Numbered from the stretch's first letter, positions 48,439 to 57,488 are shown. The stretch is DNA of 64,000 bases from Haloechinothrix halophila YIM 93223 (GCF_000504245.1 NZ_KI632509.1:3809502-3873501); one strand, 5' to 3'. Notes: a model not told the origin generated them from the letters alone. Numbers and translations: made by a program.

Positions 48439-49550
48439 GATGCGCCCCCGTTCTCGCGGGCCGTCATCCGGTATTGCCGCATTCGCCGCTTGGCCACGCC
48501 CCGCTCCCGCAGTGCCCAACGCTGGACGACGGTGAACGCGACGATGATGAGGAACAGAATGAAAGAGATCGCCGCGCCCTGTCCCCATCGCTGGTCGGTG
48601 AATGCCGACTCATACGACAGGTAGGCGGGGGTCAGGGTGGTCTTGCCAGGGCCGCCCTGTGTGCCGGTGTAGATCTGGTCGAACACCTGCCAGCATCCGA
48701 TCAGCCCCAGGGTGAGCACGGTGAACAGCGCGGGTCGCAGTTGCGGCAGCGTAATCCTCCAGAACCGCTGCCATGTGCTCGCACCGTCGACCCTGCCAGC
48801 CTCGTCGACATCGGGGCTGAGGCTCTGCAGCGCCGCGAGGAAGAGCAGCATGAAAGTGCCGCTGGTAGTGAACACGGCCATGAGGATCAGCGCGGCCATC
48901 GCGATCGACGGTCCAGACAACCAATCCCACCACGACACACCGAGGATGTCGGCGTCGGTGAGCACCGCTGGTCCTGCCTCCACCCCGACTGCGGACAACG
49001 CCACGTGCACAATGCCGCGTGGGTCGTTGAACCAGTTCGGTCCGTTCATTCCCACCCAGGACAGCACCTGGTTGACCACACCGGTGGATGAGAACAGGAA
49101 CAGCCACAGCACGGTAATCGCGACTGAGCTGGTGACCGACGGAAAGTAAAAGGAGATGCGGAAGAAAGTGCGGCCCCGCAGCGCCGCGCGGTTGACGAGG
49201 AGCGCCAGGAACAGCGACAGCGCGGTCTGCAGCGGGATGACCAGCACCGCGTACCAGGCGTTGTTGCGCAGCGCTATACCGAAGTTTCGCTCGGGCAAGC
49301 CGCCGCCACTGGTGATCTCGGCGTAGTTGTCGAAACCAACGAAACCGGTTCCCGCTGAGAACGGGCTGCCGCGACCGGTCCAGTCGGAAAAGCTCACCCA
49401 CAGTGCCATCAGGACTGGCACGAACAGGAACAGACCGAGGATGACTATGACCGGGAGCGTGAACAGCCACCCTGCGGAGCCCTCACCGCGTCGGGCCACG
49501 CTCGTGCGGCGAGACCCGACACGGCTTGACGCCCGTGCGGCGACACCCAT
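48435..49550 (-). CDS. Carbohydrate ABC transporter permease (MalF type)
   Basis: A 371-residue permease: LFTLPVIVILGLFLFVPVLM, FRISFYFPSVTSSVAITVLW and the EAA motif SPDVDEAGRVDGASTWQRFW with RITLPQLRPALFTVLTLGL. ATG at 49550 (MGVAARASSRVGSRRT) lies one base after the stop of the binding protein gene, so the two are nearly coupled. An in-frame extension to 49691 overlaps the binding-protein gene and is rejected. No ATPase gene is in the operon; a shared MsiK-type ATPase is expected elsewhere. Confidence 0.92.
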   Translation of the reverse strand: MGVAARASSRVGSRRTSVARRGEGSAGWLFTLPVIVILGLFLFVPVLMALWVSFSDWTGRGSPFSAGTGFVGFDNYAEITSGGGLPERNFGIALRNNAWYAVLVIPLQTALSLFLALLVNRAALRGRTFFRISFYFPSVTSSVAITVLWLFLFSSTGVVNQVLSWVGMNGPNWFNDPRGIVHVALSAVGVEAGPAVLTDADILGVSWWDWLSGPSIAMAALILMAVFTTSGTFMLLFLAALQSLSPDVDEAGRVDGASTWQRFWRITLPQLRPALFTVLTLGLIGCWQVFDQIYTGTQGGPGKTTLTPAYLSYESAFTDQRWGQGAAISFILFLIIVAFTVVQRWALRERGVAKRRMRQYRMTARENGGAS

Positions 49551-49551
49551 C

Positions 49552-50799
49552 TCAGCCGACCACGGCTTCCAGGTTGTTCTGGACCGTGGTGAGCATCTTC
49601 TCGGGGTCGGAGCTCTTGAGCGATTCCAGCTGAGCATTGAAATCGCTGATGACCTCGTCGGCACCGACATCGGTGGGCATGCCGGTCGCATAGTCGGCGC
49701 CGTCGAGGAATGCCGTCAAGTCCGGATTGTCGCTGCGCCACTGATCGCCTGCTGATTCGACAGACGGCATGGGTCCGAACGCCGCTGAGAATTCGAGCTG
49801 TTGCTCAGCGCTCGTCAGGAACTCGACAAGCTCGAGCGTCGCCTCTTGGTTGGGGCTGTCGGCGGCCATGCCCCAGCAGTTGGTGAACTGCAGCGTGCCC
49901 TGCCCTGCTGGGCCCGTGGGGAGCGGCACGACCTGGTAGTTCACGTCAGGGAAGTCGGCTTCGAGCGCACCGGTGATCCAGTTGCCCTCGATGGTCATAG
50001 CCGCCTGACCCTTCCCGAACGCCTCTCCGCCCCATCCGGCGCCGAGATCCGTCGCATAGGCGAACGTGCCGCCCTTGAGGTGAGACCGCACGAATTCCAG
50101 GCCTTCGATGTTCTCGCTCGACTCAGCCACGGCCTGGGCGCCGTCATCGGTCACCAGACTGCCGCCCGCCTGGGCCATGAAGACGCCGACTCGCTGGTAT
50201 TCGGGACTGAACGTCAGTCCCGCGCGTTGGCCGGTGGTGAGGGCGTTCGCCGCTGCGTCGAGTTCGTCCCAAGTGGTGGGGATATCGGCGTCGGTGAGTC
50301 CAGCCTTGTCCCACAGGTCGGTGTTGATCACCAAGGCGAGGGTCGAGAAGTCCTTGGGGGCGCAGTAGAACTCGCCGTCGACGGTGAAGTTCTCCACCAG
50401 CGACGGGTAGAAGTCGTCCCTATTGGACAGCAGATCACCATAGGGCTTGAGCGAGCCGTTGTCGGCGTACCCGGCGATCTGTTCAGGCGCGAGATAGAAC
50501 AGGTCGGCCGGGGAGCCGGACGCGAATCCCTGCGAGAGCTCCTGAGTCAGGTTGGTCGCTGCCAGCGCGGTGACGTCGATGCCGGATTCTTTAGACCAGG
50601 CAGCGACGGCGTCCTCGACGGCGTCCTTCTCTGCGTCGCCGCTCGCGCCGTAGAGCACGGTGAGGGCGGAGTTCGACGAGGTCAGTTCATCGTCGGTGCT
50701 GTCTTGAGCGGAGTCGTCGAACCCCGAACCTCCGCAGCCCGAGAGGGCGAAGAATGTGGAGGCGGCCGTGCCCCCTGCGATGAGTGCTCTGAAATTCAC
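49552..50799 (-). CDS. Sugar-binding lipoprotein of an ABC transporter
   Basis: A 415-residue extracytoplasmic binding protein with a lipobox FFALSGCGGSG near residue 22 and a Ser/Asp-rich linker. The mature part has SGIDVTALAATNLTQELSQG, FASGSPADLFYLAPEQIAGY, FTVDGEFYCAPKDFSTLALV and GKGQAAMTIEGNWITGALEA, as in family 1 (MalE-like) proteins. GTG at 50799 follows GGGAGA. It is the first gene of the operon and is divergent from the LacI gene at 50892. Confidence 0.93.
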   Translation of the reverse strand: MNFRALIAGGTAASTFFALSGCGGSGFDDSAQDSTDDELTSSNSALTVLYGASGDAEKDAVEDAVAAWSKESGIDVTALAATNLTQELSQGFASGSPADLFYLAPEQIAGYADNGSLKPYGDLLSNRDDFYPSLVENFTVDGEFYCAPKDFSTLALVINTDLWDKAGLTDADIPTTWDELDAAANALTTGQRAGLTFSPEYQRVGVFMAQAGGSLVTDDGAQAVAESSENIEGLEFVRSHLKGGTFAYATDLGAGWGGEAFGKGQAAMTIEGNWITGALEADFPDVNYQVVPLPTGPAGQGTLQFTNCWGMAADSPNQEATLELVEFLTSAEQQLEFSAAFGPMPSVESAGDQWRSDNPDLTAFLDGADYATGMPTDVGADEVISDFNAQLESLKSSDPEKMLTTVQNNLEAVVG

Positions 50800-50821
50800 G
50801 CCGCATCTCCCTTGATAGTGG

Positions 50822-50840
50822 AATTTGATCGATCTAATTT
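50822..50840. promoter_or_regulatory. LacI-type operator candidate
   Basis: A near-perfect palindrome centred on gatcgatc, with arms aattt and aattt-complement (aatttgatc-gatctaattt with one mismatch). It lies between the binding-protein gene and the LacI gene, where an operator for LacI would be expected. Binding is inferred. Confidence 0.55.
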
Positions 50841-50891
50841 CGGTTGGAACGGTCAAACGCTAGAGTGCGAAGAAGCCCCCGTCAATGGTGA

Positions 50892-51917
50892 ATGCGGAGA
50901 GTCAGGTTGCCAGCACGACGAGTAGCAACGATCGCGGATGTCGCTCGCGAAGCGGGTGTGTCGCGGCAGACGGTGAGCAACGTGCTCAATTCACCGGAAA
51001 TCGTGCGTGAATCCACGCGACAGCGGGTACGGGCAGCCGTTGATGCCCTCAGTTACTCGCCGAACACCGTGGCCCGCAATCTACGCACCCGCCGCACTTC
51101 CACGATTGGGGTGCGGCTCGATGCCTACTCGGGAGGGATCTCCGGCGTGGTCTTGGACCGGTTCGTCCACGCTCTGACTGAGCAGGCTGCCTCCCTCGGC
51201 CTGCGCGTCCTCCTATATGTGGCGCGGACGCTGGAGGAAGAGTTGGATCGGATCGACGAACTCGCCGACGGCGCCGAGGTCGACGCTGTGGTCCTTACCG
51301 GCACCAACAGCGTTGACTGTCGCGCGGCGCGTCTTAGGAAGCGCAACATCCCCTTCGTGGCATTCGGCCGCCCATGGTGGGCCGACGACGTCGACCGCGC
51401 CGGGCATCCGTGGGTCGACGTCGATGGAGCAGCGGGCGTCCGGAACGCTACTCGGAATCTGCTCGCGCAGGCCGGCGAGCGTGTCGCGTTCCTCGGGTGG
51501 CCACCCGACTCGGGAACCGGCGACGACCGCGAACGCGGCTGGCGCGAGGTTATCGGGGATCGAGCGGGAGGGTCGTCCGCACCTCGGCTGATCAGTATCG
51601 ACGGGGCCCCCGAAGGCCAAGTCCAAGCGCGGGCACTGCTGGAGAAGACTGCGGTGGACGCGATCGTCTGCGCCAGCGACGCACTGGCCATCGGCGCTCG
51701 TCTCGCGAGCGTGGAAGCGGGAAAGCCAGACCTGCCAATCGTCGGATTCGACAACACCGCCGCCGCCGAGTCATTAGGAGTCTCCAGCATCGAGCAGTTG
51801 CCAGAGAAAATCGTGGCCGAGATTCTGGACATGCTCACCGACCAGGCAGCCCCCGCGGTCATCCGACAATCCGAACCCGAGGGGCGCCTCATCGAACCCC
51901 GTATAGTCTGGCGCTGA
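50892..51917 (+). CDS. LacI-family transcriptional regulator
   Basis: A 341-residue repressor. HTH: VATIADVAREAGVSRQTVSN VLN..., hinge YSPNTVARNLRTRRTSTIGV, then the periplasmic-binding-protein-like core (GRPWWADDVDRAGHPWVDVD, VASVEAGKPDLPIVGFDNTA-like region). The start ATG at 50892 (MRRVRLPARRVATIAD). It is divergent from the sugar ABC operon and probably represses it and itself, with the sugar as inducer. Confidence 0.9.
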   Translation: MRRVRLPARRVATIADVAREAGVSRQTVSNVLNSPEIVRESTRQRVRAAVDALSYSPNTVARNLRTRRTSTIGVRLDAYSGGISGVVLDRFVHALTEQAASLGLRVLLYVARTLEEELDRIDELADGAEVDAVVLTGTNSVDCRAARLRKRNIPFVAFGRPWWADDVDRAGHPWVDVDGAAGVRNATRNLLAQAGERVAFLGWPPDSGTGDDRERGWREVIGDRAGGSSAPRLISIDGAPEGQVQARALLEKTAVDAIVCASDALAIGARLASVEAGKPDLPIVGFDNTAAAESLGVSSIEQLPEKIVAEILDMLTDQAAPAVIRQSEPEGRLIEPRIVWR

Positions 51918-51929
51918 CCCCAGCGACCG

Positions 51930-52268
51930 ACCGGTGGCGTCGGACTCGACGACCAGCTCGGCTACTCCGGCGGGCAGGCTTCCGTCCGCCCTCGTTTCGA
52001 GCGCACCGATCTGTGTGCTTCCTGCTACCTGGTTCAGCCGCAGCTGGACCTTGACCGGGATCCGGTCAGGGGATCCGACAACAACGCCCTCGCCCGACGG
52101 CTACATCTCGGTGACCCCACTCGACGGGGACTGGACCGCATCCAGCGAGGCCTACCGGATCGGGTCGACGCTGCCACCAGTGGCGATGAGCCGACCGGCG
52201 AGCCCGTGTGGGACCCGCGGTCCAACCCGGCTGACGATGGGCATGCGATCAAGCAGGAGCTCGGATAG
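51930..52268 (+). pseudogene. 3' fragment of a gene, in frame downstream of the LacI stop
   Basis: Reading on in the LacI frame after the TGA gives an open stretch with good codon use: PTGGVGLDDQLGYSGGQASV, then FERTDLCASCYLVQPQLDLD, GSDNNALARRLHLGDPTRRG and DDGHAIKQELG before a TAG at 52266. It has no start codon of its own at a ribosome site and no similarity to LacI, so it is probably the truncated 3' end of a displaced gene. Its end overlaps the end of the arginase-fold gene by 20 nt. Family not recognised; it has a CASC motif. Confidence 0.5.
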
Positions 52269-53001
52269 CCGCGTCGACCACGGCTTGCACACGCGCTGCT
52301 GCGCCGTTGCCGTGATGCCAGGTGCAGCCCAGGCCGACCGCGGCGACGCGGCCGACGTCGACGACCCGGCTCACAGCCTGCGCCACGGCCTCTTCAGTCG
52401 GTCCGCCTGCTGCGGGGAACAGCTGATCAGGCAGATACTCCGGGTTGATCACGTCGAGATCAATGTGCAGGTAGATCGGCGCGCTGGGCAGCACATCGGT
52501 AGCCAGCTCGTCGATGGCGATGTGCTGGATCCGTGAGCGTTCGAGGTACGTGCGCTCCGGCGGGTCGAGGTCGCGAGCGTCGACCAGCACAATGGCGTCC
52601 TCGGCAACCGGGGTCAGGCCGATGGCCGCAGCGATCAGCTCTGTCCGGTAGCCCGCTATGAGCCGCAACGGTATCCCGCCCAGGTAGCCGGACGTCGATG
52701 TCTCCAGTGTCTGCACGTCGCCGTGCGCGTCGAACCACACCACCGACGGTGTCTGACCAGCGCGTTGCAGACCGGCGACAACGGCCAGCGACGTCGTGCA
52801 GTCACTCGACATCACCAGTGACCGCTCGCCGCGCCGGGCATTGGCGGCAACCGTGTCGGCGACCGGGCGGTAGAGGGAGGCCATGCGTGTCCACACATCA
52901 CCGTCGGGCAGCTCCGCCGTGATCGTGCGATCCGGCGACACTGGCGCGTCGAACCCCGACACATACTCGTCGAGGTGATACGGCACCGAAATCGTCTGCA
53001 T
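52249..53001 (-). CDS. Arginase/agmatinase-fold protein
   Basis: A 250-residue ureohydrolase-fold protein. The dinuclear-metal blocks are SVVWFDAHGDVQTLETSTSG (DAHxD) and PIYLHIDLDVINPEYLPDQL (DxDxxxP), with an earlier VMSSDCTTSLAVVAG where arginases have GGDHS. The N-terminus is shorter than most agmatinases. ATG at 53001. Could be formimidoylglutamase/arginase/agmatinase; substrate unknown. Confidence 0.82.
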   Translation of the reverse strand: MQTISVPYHLDEYVSGFDAPVSPDRTITAELPDGDVWTRMASLYRPVADTVAANARRGERSLVMSSDCTTSLAVVAGLQRAGQTPSVVWFDAHGDVQTLETSTSGYLGGIPLRLIAGYRTELIAAAIGLTPVAEDAIVLVDARDLDPPERTYLERSRIQHIAIDELATDVLPSAPIYLHIDLDVINPEYLPDQLFPAAGGPTEEAVAQAVSRVVDVGRVAAVGLGCTWHHGNGAAARVQAVVDAAIRAPA

Positions 53002-53060
53002 GCGGCAAACGGTAGCCGCGAGAGTGGCCACCGTCATCCGACTTTCCGCGCGCCAAGTGG

Positions 53061-53107
53061 ACCTTGAGACATCGCGGCGGCCAGAGCAGCCACAACGCCT
53101 CAAGATC
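53061..53107. repeat. Dispersed palindromic element, copy 1
   Basis: Begins accttgagacatcg and ends acgcctcaagatc, so the ends are inverted (cttgag/ctcaag). The same pattern, with identical 36-bp spacing, occurs at 57441-57488. Here it lies between the lipase stop and the arginase-like gene and could act as a terminator hairpin. Confidence 0.75.
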
Positions 53108-53140
53108 CACTACCGGACGTCGGTCAGCGCCGCCCTTCGC

Positions 53141-54004
53141 TCAGAACGGGAATCCCGCCGAGCACGGGAACGGCATGGCGTTGGCCGGGTCGAGCGCGTT
53201 GGTCACCATGTTCCAGACGTTGGTGTCGTACGCCTCGCCAATGTGACCCACCGGGTCGTGCGGGCACGTCTCCTGGACGTACTTGTTGTCCACCCCTGGC
53301 TCCGGCACGAACGACGTCTCGGTGGGGGTGACCATCTGGTCGTTGGTGGAGGTGATGATCGTGTAGGTGACGCCTTGCTGAGCGATCGGGCCGTCCGTGA
53401 GCACCTCGACGGCGTCCCCATCGGGGCCGAGATCGGTGCACGCGGCGCAGCCGACGGTCTTGAGCGCCTCGTCGACGAGGTCACGCGAGGTGTCGCCGTA
53501 CACGTATGCCAGCGCGTAGAGCCCGCCGAACGTGGTGCCGTGCGTCGGCGGCGCGATGGCGATGACCTTGTCGATCTTGTCAGCGATGCCTTGCGTCTTG
53601 GTGACGTAGAGGGACTGGAACCCACCCTCCGAGTGGCCGACTATGTCCACTGTGGACGCACCGGTCGTGGCGAGCACGTCGAGGATGAACGCCCTGATCT
53701 CCTGCGCCGAGTCGGCGATGGGTCGCAGACCGCCAACGAACGGGAATTCCTCGTGCGCGCCGTAGGTCAGGCTGTAGGTGCAGTAGCCCTGGCTGGCGAT
53801 CTCGTCCTGCATGACGTTGGTGTCGGCGTTCTTGTTCGCTCCGAGGCCATGCAAGAACACCACCGGGTTGGGGTGCGCGGCGCTCGGCTGACAGTCCGGG
53901 TCGTTGACGCCGCCTTCGGCCGCCCGCACCGGCGCGGCGGCGGCCGTGGTGATCACCGCGGCGGTGAGCGCGACACCGAGCGCGCGTCGGACTAGTCGTT
54001 TCAT
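53141..54004 (-). CDS. Secreted triacylglycerol lipase-like alpha/beta-hydrolase
   Basis: A 287-residue enzyme with a Sec signal peptide (MKRLVRRALGVALTAAVITT AAAAPVRA). Mature part: NPVVFLHGLGANKNADTNVM (oxyanion), nucleophile VDIVGHSEGGFQSLYVT near residue 130, and late Asp/His residues. GHSEGG is the lipase class 2 type in actinomycetes. ATG at 54004 follows AAAGGAGA. It is 72 nt downstream of fadD on the same strand, suggesting joint lipid use. Confidence 0.88.
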   Translation of the reverse strand: MKRLVRRALGVALTAAVITTAAAAPVRAAEGGVNDPDCQPSAAHPNPVVFLHGLGANKNADTNVMQDEIASQGYCTYSLTYGAHEEFPFVGGLRPIADSAQEIRAFILDVLATTGASTVDIVGHSEGGFQSLYVTKTQGIADKIDKVIAIAPPTHGTTFGGLYALAYVYGDTSRDLVDEALKTVGCAACTDLGPDGDAVEVLTDGPIAQQGVTYTIITSTNDQMVTPTETSFVPEPGVDNKYVQETCPHDPVGHIGEAYDTNVWNMVTNALDPANAMPFPCSAGFPF

Positions 54005-54076
54005 GGAATCTCCTTTGTGTGCTGCCGCGTCGCGGCATGGTGACGGCCAAACCCCCTGGTCAGGCCCGTGAAGCGA

Positions 54077-55846
54077 TCAGGAGTACAGCGATGCGACGAG
54101 GTCGGCGTAGCGCTGCGCGACGACGTCCCTGCGGACCTTGAACGTCGGCGTCAGCTCACCCGCTGCGATGGTGAACGGCTCGGGCACGATGGCGAAGTCG
54201 CGAATCCGCTCCGGCGGGGAGTACGACGCGTTGACCCGCGCGACGTCGTCAGCGATGAGATCGCGCAGTCGCGCATCGGCACGCCATGCGGGATCACCGA
54301 CGTCGATCCCAGCCCCGGTGACGGCATCCTCGTCGAGCGCGATCAGCGCCACCGGGTACGGACGCCGGTCGCCGAGCATCACCGCTTGTTCGATGAATCG
54401 GGTCTGCCGCAGGTCGTTCTCGATGTTCGCCGGGGTCAGGTTCTTCCCTGCCGAGGTGATGATGATGTCCTTCTTGCGACCGGTGATGCTGAGGAATCCG
54501 TCCTCGTCGAGCGTGCCGAGGTCACCGGTGCGGAGCCAGCCGTCCACAATGGTCTCGGCGGTGGCGGTCTCGTCGCGCCAGTAGCCGGAGAAGATGCCAG
54601 CCGACCGCGCCTGGATCTCCCCATCCTCGGCGATGCGCACCTCTACCCCGCTGACCGGGCGGCCGACGGTGCCCACCCGCCACGCACCGGGGACGTTCGC
54701 GCTGATCACCGCAGACGACTCGGTCAGCCCATACGCCTCGTAGACAGGCACGCCGCAGGCGGAGAAGAATTCGACGATCTCGGGCGCGATCGGTGCGCCC
54801 CCGGTCAGCGCCTGCTTGATCCGGCTGCCGAAGGCGGCCCGAACCAGGCTGAACAGGCGTTCGTCCGCCGCGGCGAATCGCCGTTCGTTCTCCTCGCTGA
54901 CCGGTTCTCCCCGTTCCCGTGCCCCACGCACGGCCAGTCCCAGCGCCACGGACTCCTCGAACTCGGCACGCTCCGCGTCGCCACGAGCCGCGACCCGCGC
55001 CCGCACGACCGAGTACACCTTCTCGAACAGTGTCGGCACCGACGGCAGATGCGTCGGCGCGACCTCGTTCAGCTCGCCGACGATTCCGTGGATGTCGCCC
55101 CGCGAATACGCGATCGTGGCGCCGGTATGCAGGCAGAACAGCTGCAGCATCCGGGTCAGCAGGTGTGCGAGCGGCAGGTAGGCGAACACGACGTCGCCTC
55201 GGCCGAGGTCGGTCAGCCCGCGCAGCATCGCCACTACCGCGCTGATGTTGCGGTGCGAGAGCACGCAGCCCTTCGGGTTACCTGTCGTGCCCGACGTGTA
55301 GACGATCGTGAACGGGTCGTCCTCGGCCACGGCGACGTCGGGCAGATCCTCCGTGGCTTCGGCATCGCCCGAGTCGATCAGCTCAGCGAGGGGACCGCAC
55401 CACGTGGTGGCGACGTCGATGCCGAACACCAGCCGCACGTCGGCCAGCTCACCGACCAGCGCTACCTGCTCGGCCGTCTCGGCGATCACCGCGATCGATC
55501 CCGAGTCGTTCAGCACCCACGCGATCTGGTCTCGGGTGCTCGTCGGATACACCGGAACGCAGATCGCCCCGATGCGGGTGATCGCCAGGTCGCAGACCGT
55601 CCACTCCGCACGCGTCGCGGATTGCAACGCCACCCGGTCCCCCTGCCGCACGCCTGCCGCGTGTAGCACTCGTGCGACGCGGGTGACGGCCTCGTGCAGC
55701 TCGGTGAAAGTGCGCTTCGCCCAGCCGCCCTCGACTGGTATCCGCTGGGCGACGGCGTCGCCGAACCACAGCGCCGACGCCTGGGCGAGGTCGGTGAGCA
55801 CGCCGGATTTCACTGGCTGTGCCGCACGGTCGGTCGGCATCGGCAT
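54077..55846 (-). CDS. fadD: Long-chain fatty-acid--CoA ligase
   Basis: A 589-residue AMP-forming ligase: FTIVYTSGTTGNPKGCVLSH (P-loop), QALTGGAPIAPEIVEFF, YEAYGLTESSAVISANVPG, DGWLRTGDLGTLDEDGFLSI, TGRKKDIIITSAGKNLTPAN and a C-terminal lysine in ELTPTFKVRRDVV. This is the FadD15/FACL long-chain type. ATG at 55846. Same strand as, and upstream of, the lipase; divergent from the PucR regulator, which may control both. Confidence 0.9.
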   Translation of the reverse strand: MPMPTDRAAQPVKSGVLTDLAQASALWFGDAVAQRIPVEGGWAKRTFTELHEAVTRVARVLHAAGVRQGDRVALQSATRAEWTVCDLAITRIGAICVPVYPTSTRDQIAWVLNDSGSIAVIAETAEQVALVGELADVRLVFGIDVATTWCGPLAELIDSGDAEATEDLPDVAVAEDDPFTIVYTSGTTGNPKGCVLSHRNISAVVAMLRGLTDLGRGDVVFAYLPLAHLLTRMLQLFCLHTGATIAYSRGDIHGIVGELNEVAPTHLPSVPTLFEKVYSVVRARVAARGDAERAEFEESVALGLAVRGARERGEPVSEENERRFAAADERLFSLVRAAFGSRIKQALTGGAPIAPEIVEFFSACGVPVYEAYGLTESSAVISANVPGAWRVGTVGRPVSGVEVRIAEDGEIQARSAGIFSGYWRDETATAETIVDGWLRTGDLGTLDEDGFLSITGRKKDIIITSAGKNLTPANIENDLRQTRFIEQAVMLGDRRPYPVALIALDEDAVTGAGIDVGDPAWRADARLRDLIADDVARVNASYSPPERIRDFAIVPEPFTIAAGELTPTFKVRRDVVAQRYADLVASLYS

Positions 55847-56041
55847 TCGCTGCCTCCGGAGCTGGCTTCGGCGGGCGGTATGCGCTGCACGCTAGGAGCT
55901 GGATCACACCCTGCCCAGGCTTCGCGCTGGATTCCGTGCAGCGTCCGAACTCGCTCGCCAAGGGTTGTCACCACGCCCAAGGAACGGGTCTCACCTGTCA
56001 CCGCACCTGCCTACGGACTGGTGACCTGCCAGAATCCACGA

Positions 56042-57280
56042 ATGGAGTTCGCACCGGCGCCGCGGTCTCGGCTCAGCGCCGCGCTGTACACCCGCGCGAC
56101 GGCACGCATCACCCAGATCGCGGAACAAGCCGTTGACCAGTTCGTCGCGGAGATACCGTTCTATGCCGTGCTGCCGACCGACGTCGTCCACGGCGAGACG
56201 ACCGAGTCGGTCACGGCGGCGCTGTCGGCGTTTCTCCGCGCGCTGCGCGACGGCACCGCGCCCACCTCGGAGGAGCTGGCGATCCCGCTGGCAGCGGCGG
56301 CCCATCGCGCGCAGGAGCACGTCCCGCTCGCCGTGGTGCTCACCGCGTATCACATCGCCGCGCGTGTCGGGTGGGAAGCGCTACTCGACCTCGCGGAACA
56401 GGACGAGCTACCCGAAGTGCTCGCGGCGGGCAGCCAGGTGCTGCGCTACCTGCAGGGTGTCGTGCCCGCCGTGGCCGACGTCTACTTGGAGGAACGCCAG
56501 GCCATCCACGGCGAGGAGCGGGAAGCCCGCCGCGCGCTGGTGTCAGCGCTGCTGACCGGCCAGCCCTCCGCCGCACTGGCGGAACGCCTCCAGATCGACC
56601 TCGCCCCGGCCTACGCCGTGCTGCACCTCCACGTGCTGACCGGCGCCGGCGACGGAGCGTCGGCCAGGTCGGCGGTCGCCGCACGCAGCCGCGCTCGGCG
56701 GATGCAGTCCGCACTGGACGAGTTCGTCGGTCAGCCCGTGCTGAGCGCTCTGGACAGCAGGGGCGGAACCGCGCTCATCCCCGCCACCGGTGAGACGACG
56801 TCCGCGGTGCTCGCCGACGTGCCGAGGCTCGTCGCGAGCATCGCGGACGCGATCGGATACGGCGTGATCGCGGGGGCCGCGCTCGCCGAGACCGTCGACG
56901 CGGTGCCGCAGGCTGCCGGTGAAGCCGGCGAGGTCGCCACGCTCGCCGCGCGGCTCGGCCACCCCTCCGGCTTGTACCTGCTGGACGACCTGCTGCTCGA
57001 GTACCAGATCACCCGGCCGGGCGCGGCCCGCGCACGTCTGGCAGGGAAGCTGGCGGAGTTGGCCGAGCACCCCCATCTGCTCGACGCCCTGCGTAGCTGG
57101 GTGGCCCAGGAGCACAACCGGCGGCGTGCCGCGCGAGACCTGCATATTCACCCGAACACGCTCGACTACCGGCTCAGCAGGGTCGGCCAGATCACCGGCC
57201 TCGACCCGCAGCAAGCCTCCGACGCCCGGATCCTGGCGGCCGCCTTGCTGATCCACACCGTCACGAGCGAGTCTGACTAG
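56042..57280 (+). CDS. PucR-family transcriptional regulator
   Basis: A 412-residue regulator with an N-terminal helical sensor region (VDQFVAEIPFYAVLPTDVVH, QEHVPLAVVLTAYHIAARVG), a GGDEF-like degenerate middle and a C-terminal PucR HTH_30: LLDALRSWVAQEHNRRRAAR DLHIHPNTLDYRLSRVGQITG. ATG at 56042 is preferred over an in-frame start 348 nt upstream that reads through the fadD promoter. Divergent from fadD, likely its regulator. Confidence 0.88.
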   Translation: MEFAPAPRSRLSAALYTRATARITQIAEQAVDQFVAEIPFYAVLPTDVVHGETTESVTAALSAFLRALRDGTAPTSEELAIPLAAAAHRAQEHVPLAVVLTAYHIAARVGWEALLDLAEQDELPEVLAAGSQVLRYLQGVVPAVADVYLEERQAIHGEEREARRALVSALLTGQPSAALAERLQIDLAPAYAVLHLHVLTGAGDGASARSAVAARSRARRMQSALDEFVGQPVLSALDSRGGTALIPATGETTSAVLADVPRLVASIADAIGYGVIAGAALAETVDAVPQAAGEAGEVATLAARLGHPSGLYLLDDLLLEYQITRPGAARARLAGKLAELAEHPHLLDALRSWVAQEHNRRRAARDLHIHPNTLDYRLSRVGQITGLDPQQASDARILAAALLIHTVTSESD

Positions 57281-57300
57281 CGCCGCGTCCGCGAGTCCCG

Positions 57301-57340
57301 GGACAGTGCGAGAACGTCCTGCCGCTGAGCTAATGTGCAC
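57301..57340 (-). other. tRNA 5'-half-like fragment
   Basis: On the minus strand it reads CATTAGCTCAGCGGCAGGAC. The 13-mer attagctcagcgg (57322-57334) is identical to the D-arm of both tRNA-Val genes. The remainder does not fold into a tRNA; probably a fragment. Confidence 0.4.
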
Positions 57341-57440
57341 GTCCCCACCTCCCGGCGCTCACCCAGCCGAGGTGGCATACCGTTGTCTGGTGCGGGATCA
57401 GACACGACGGGGGTCGCTGCGACGTCGCGCAGCGGACGCG

Positions 57441-57488
57441 ATCTTGAGACATCGTGGCGATACGGATCACCAAAACGCCTCAAGATCG
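57441..57488. repeat. Dispersed palindromic element, copy 2
   Basis: Same element as at 53061-53107: atcttgagacatcg...acgcctcaagatc, ends inverted. Here the arms extend to atcttgag/ctcaagat (eight bases). It lies between the PucR gene and the VTT protein gene. Confidence 0.75.

Noticed and set aside
53000-53995. Long plus-strand ORF opposite the lipase gene
   Set aside because: It is the antisense of a clearly conserved secreted lipase with signal peptide and GHSEGG; high GC creates long antisense frames.
54068-55666. Plus-strand 532-codon ORF opposite fadD
   Set aside because: Antisense shadow of a gene with all AMP-ligase motifs.
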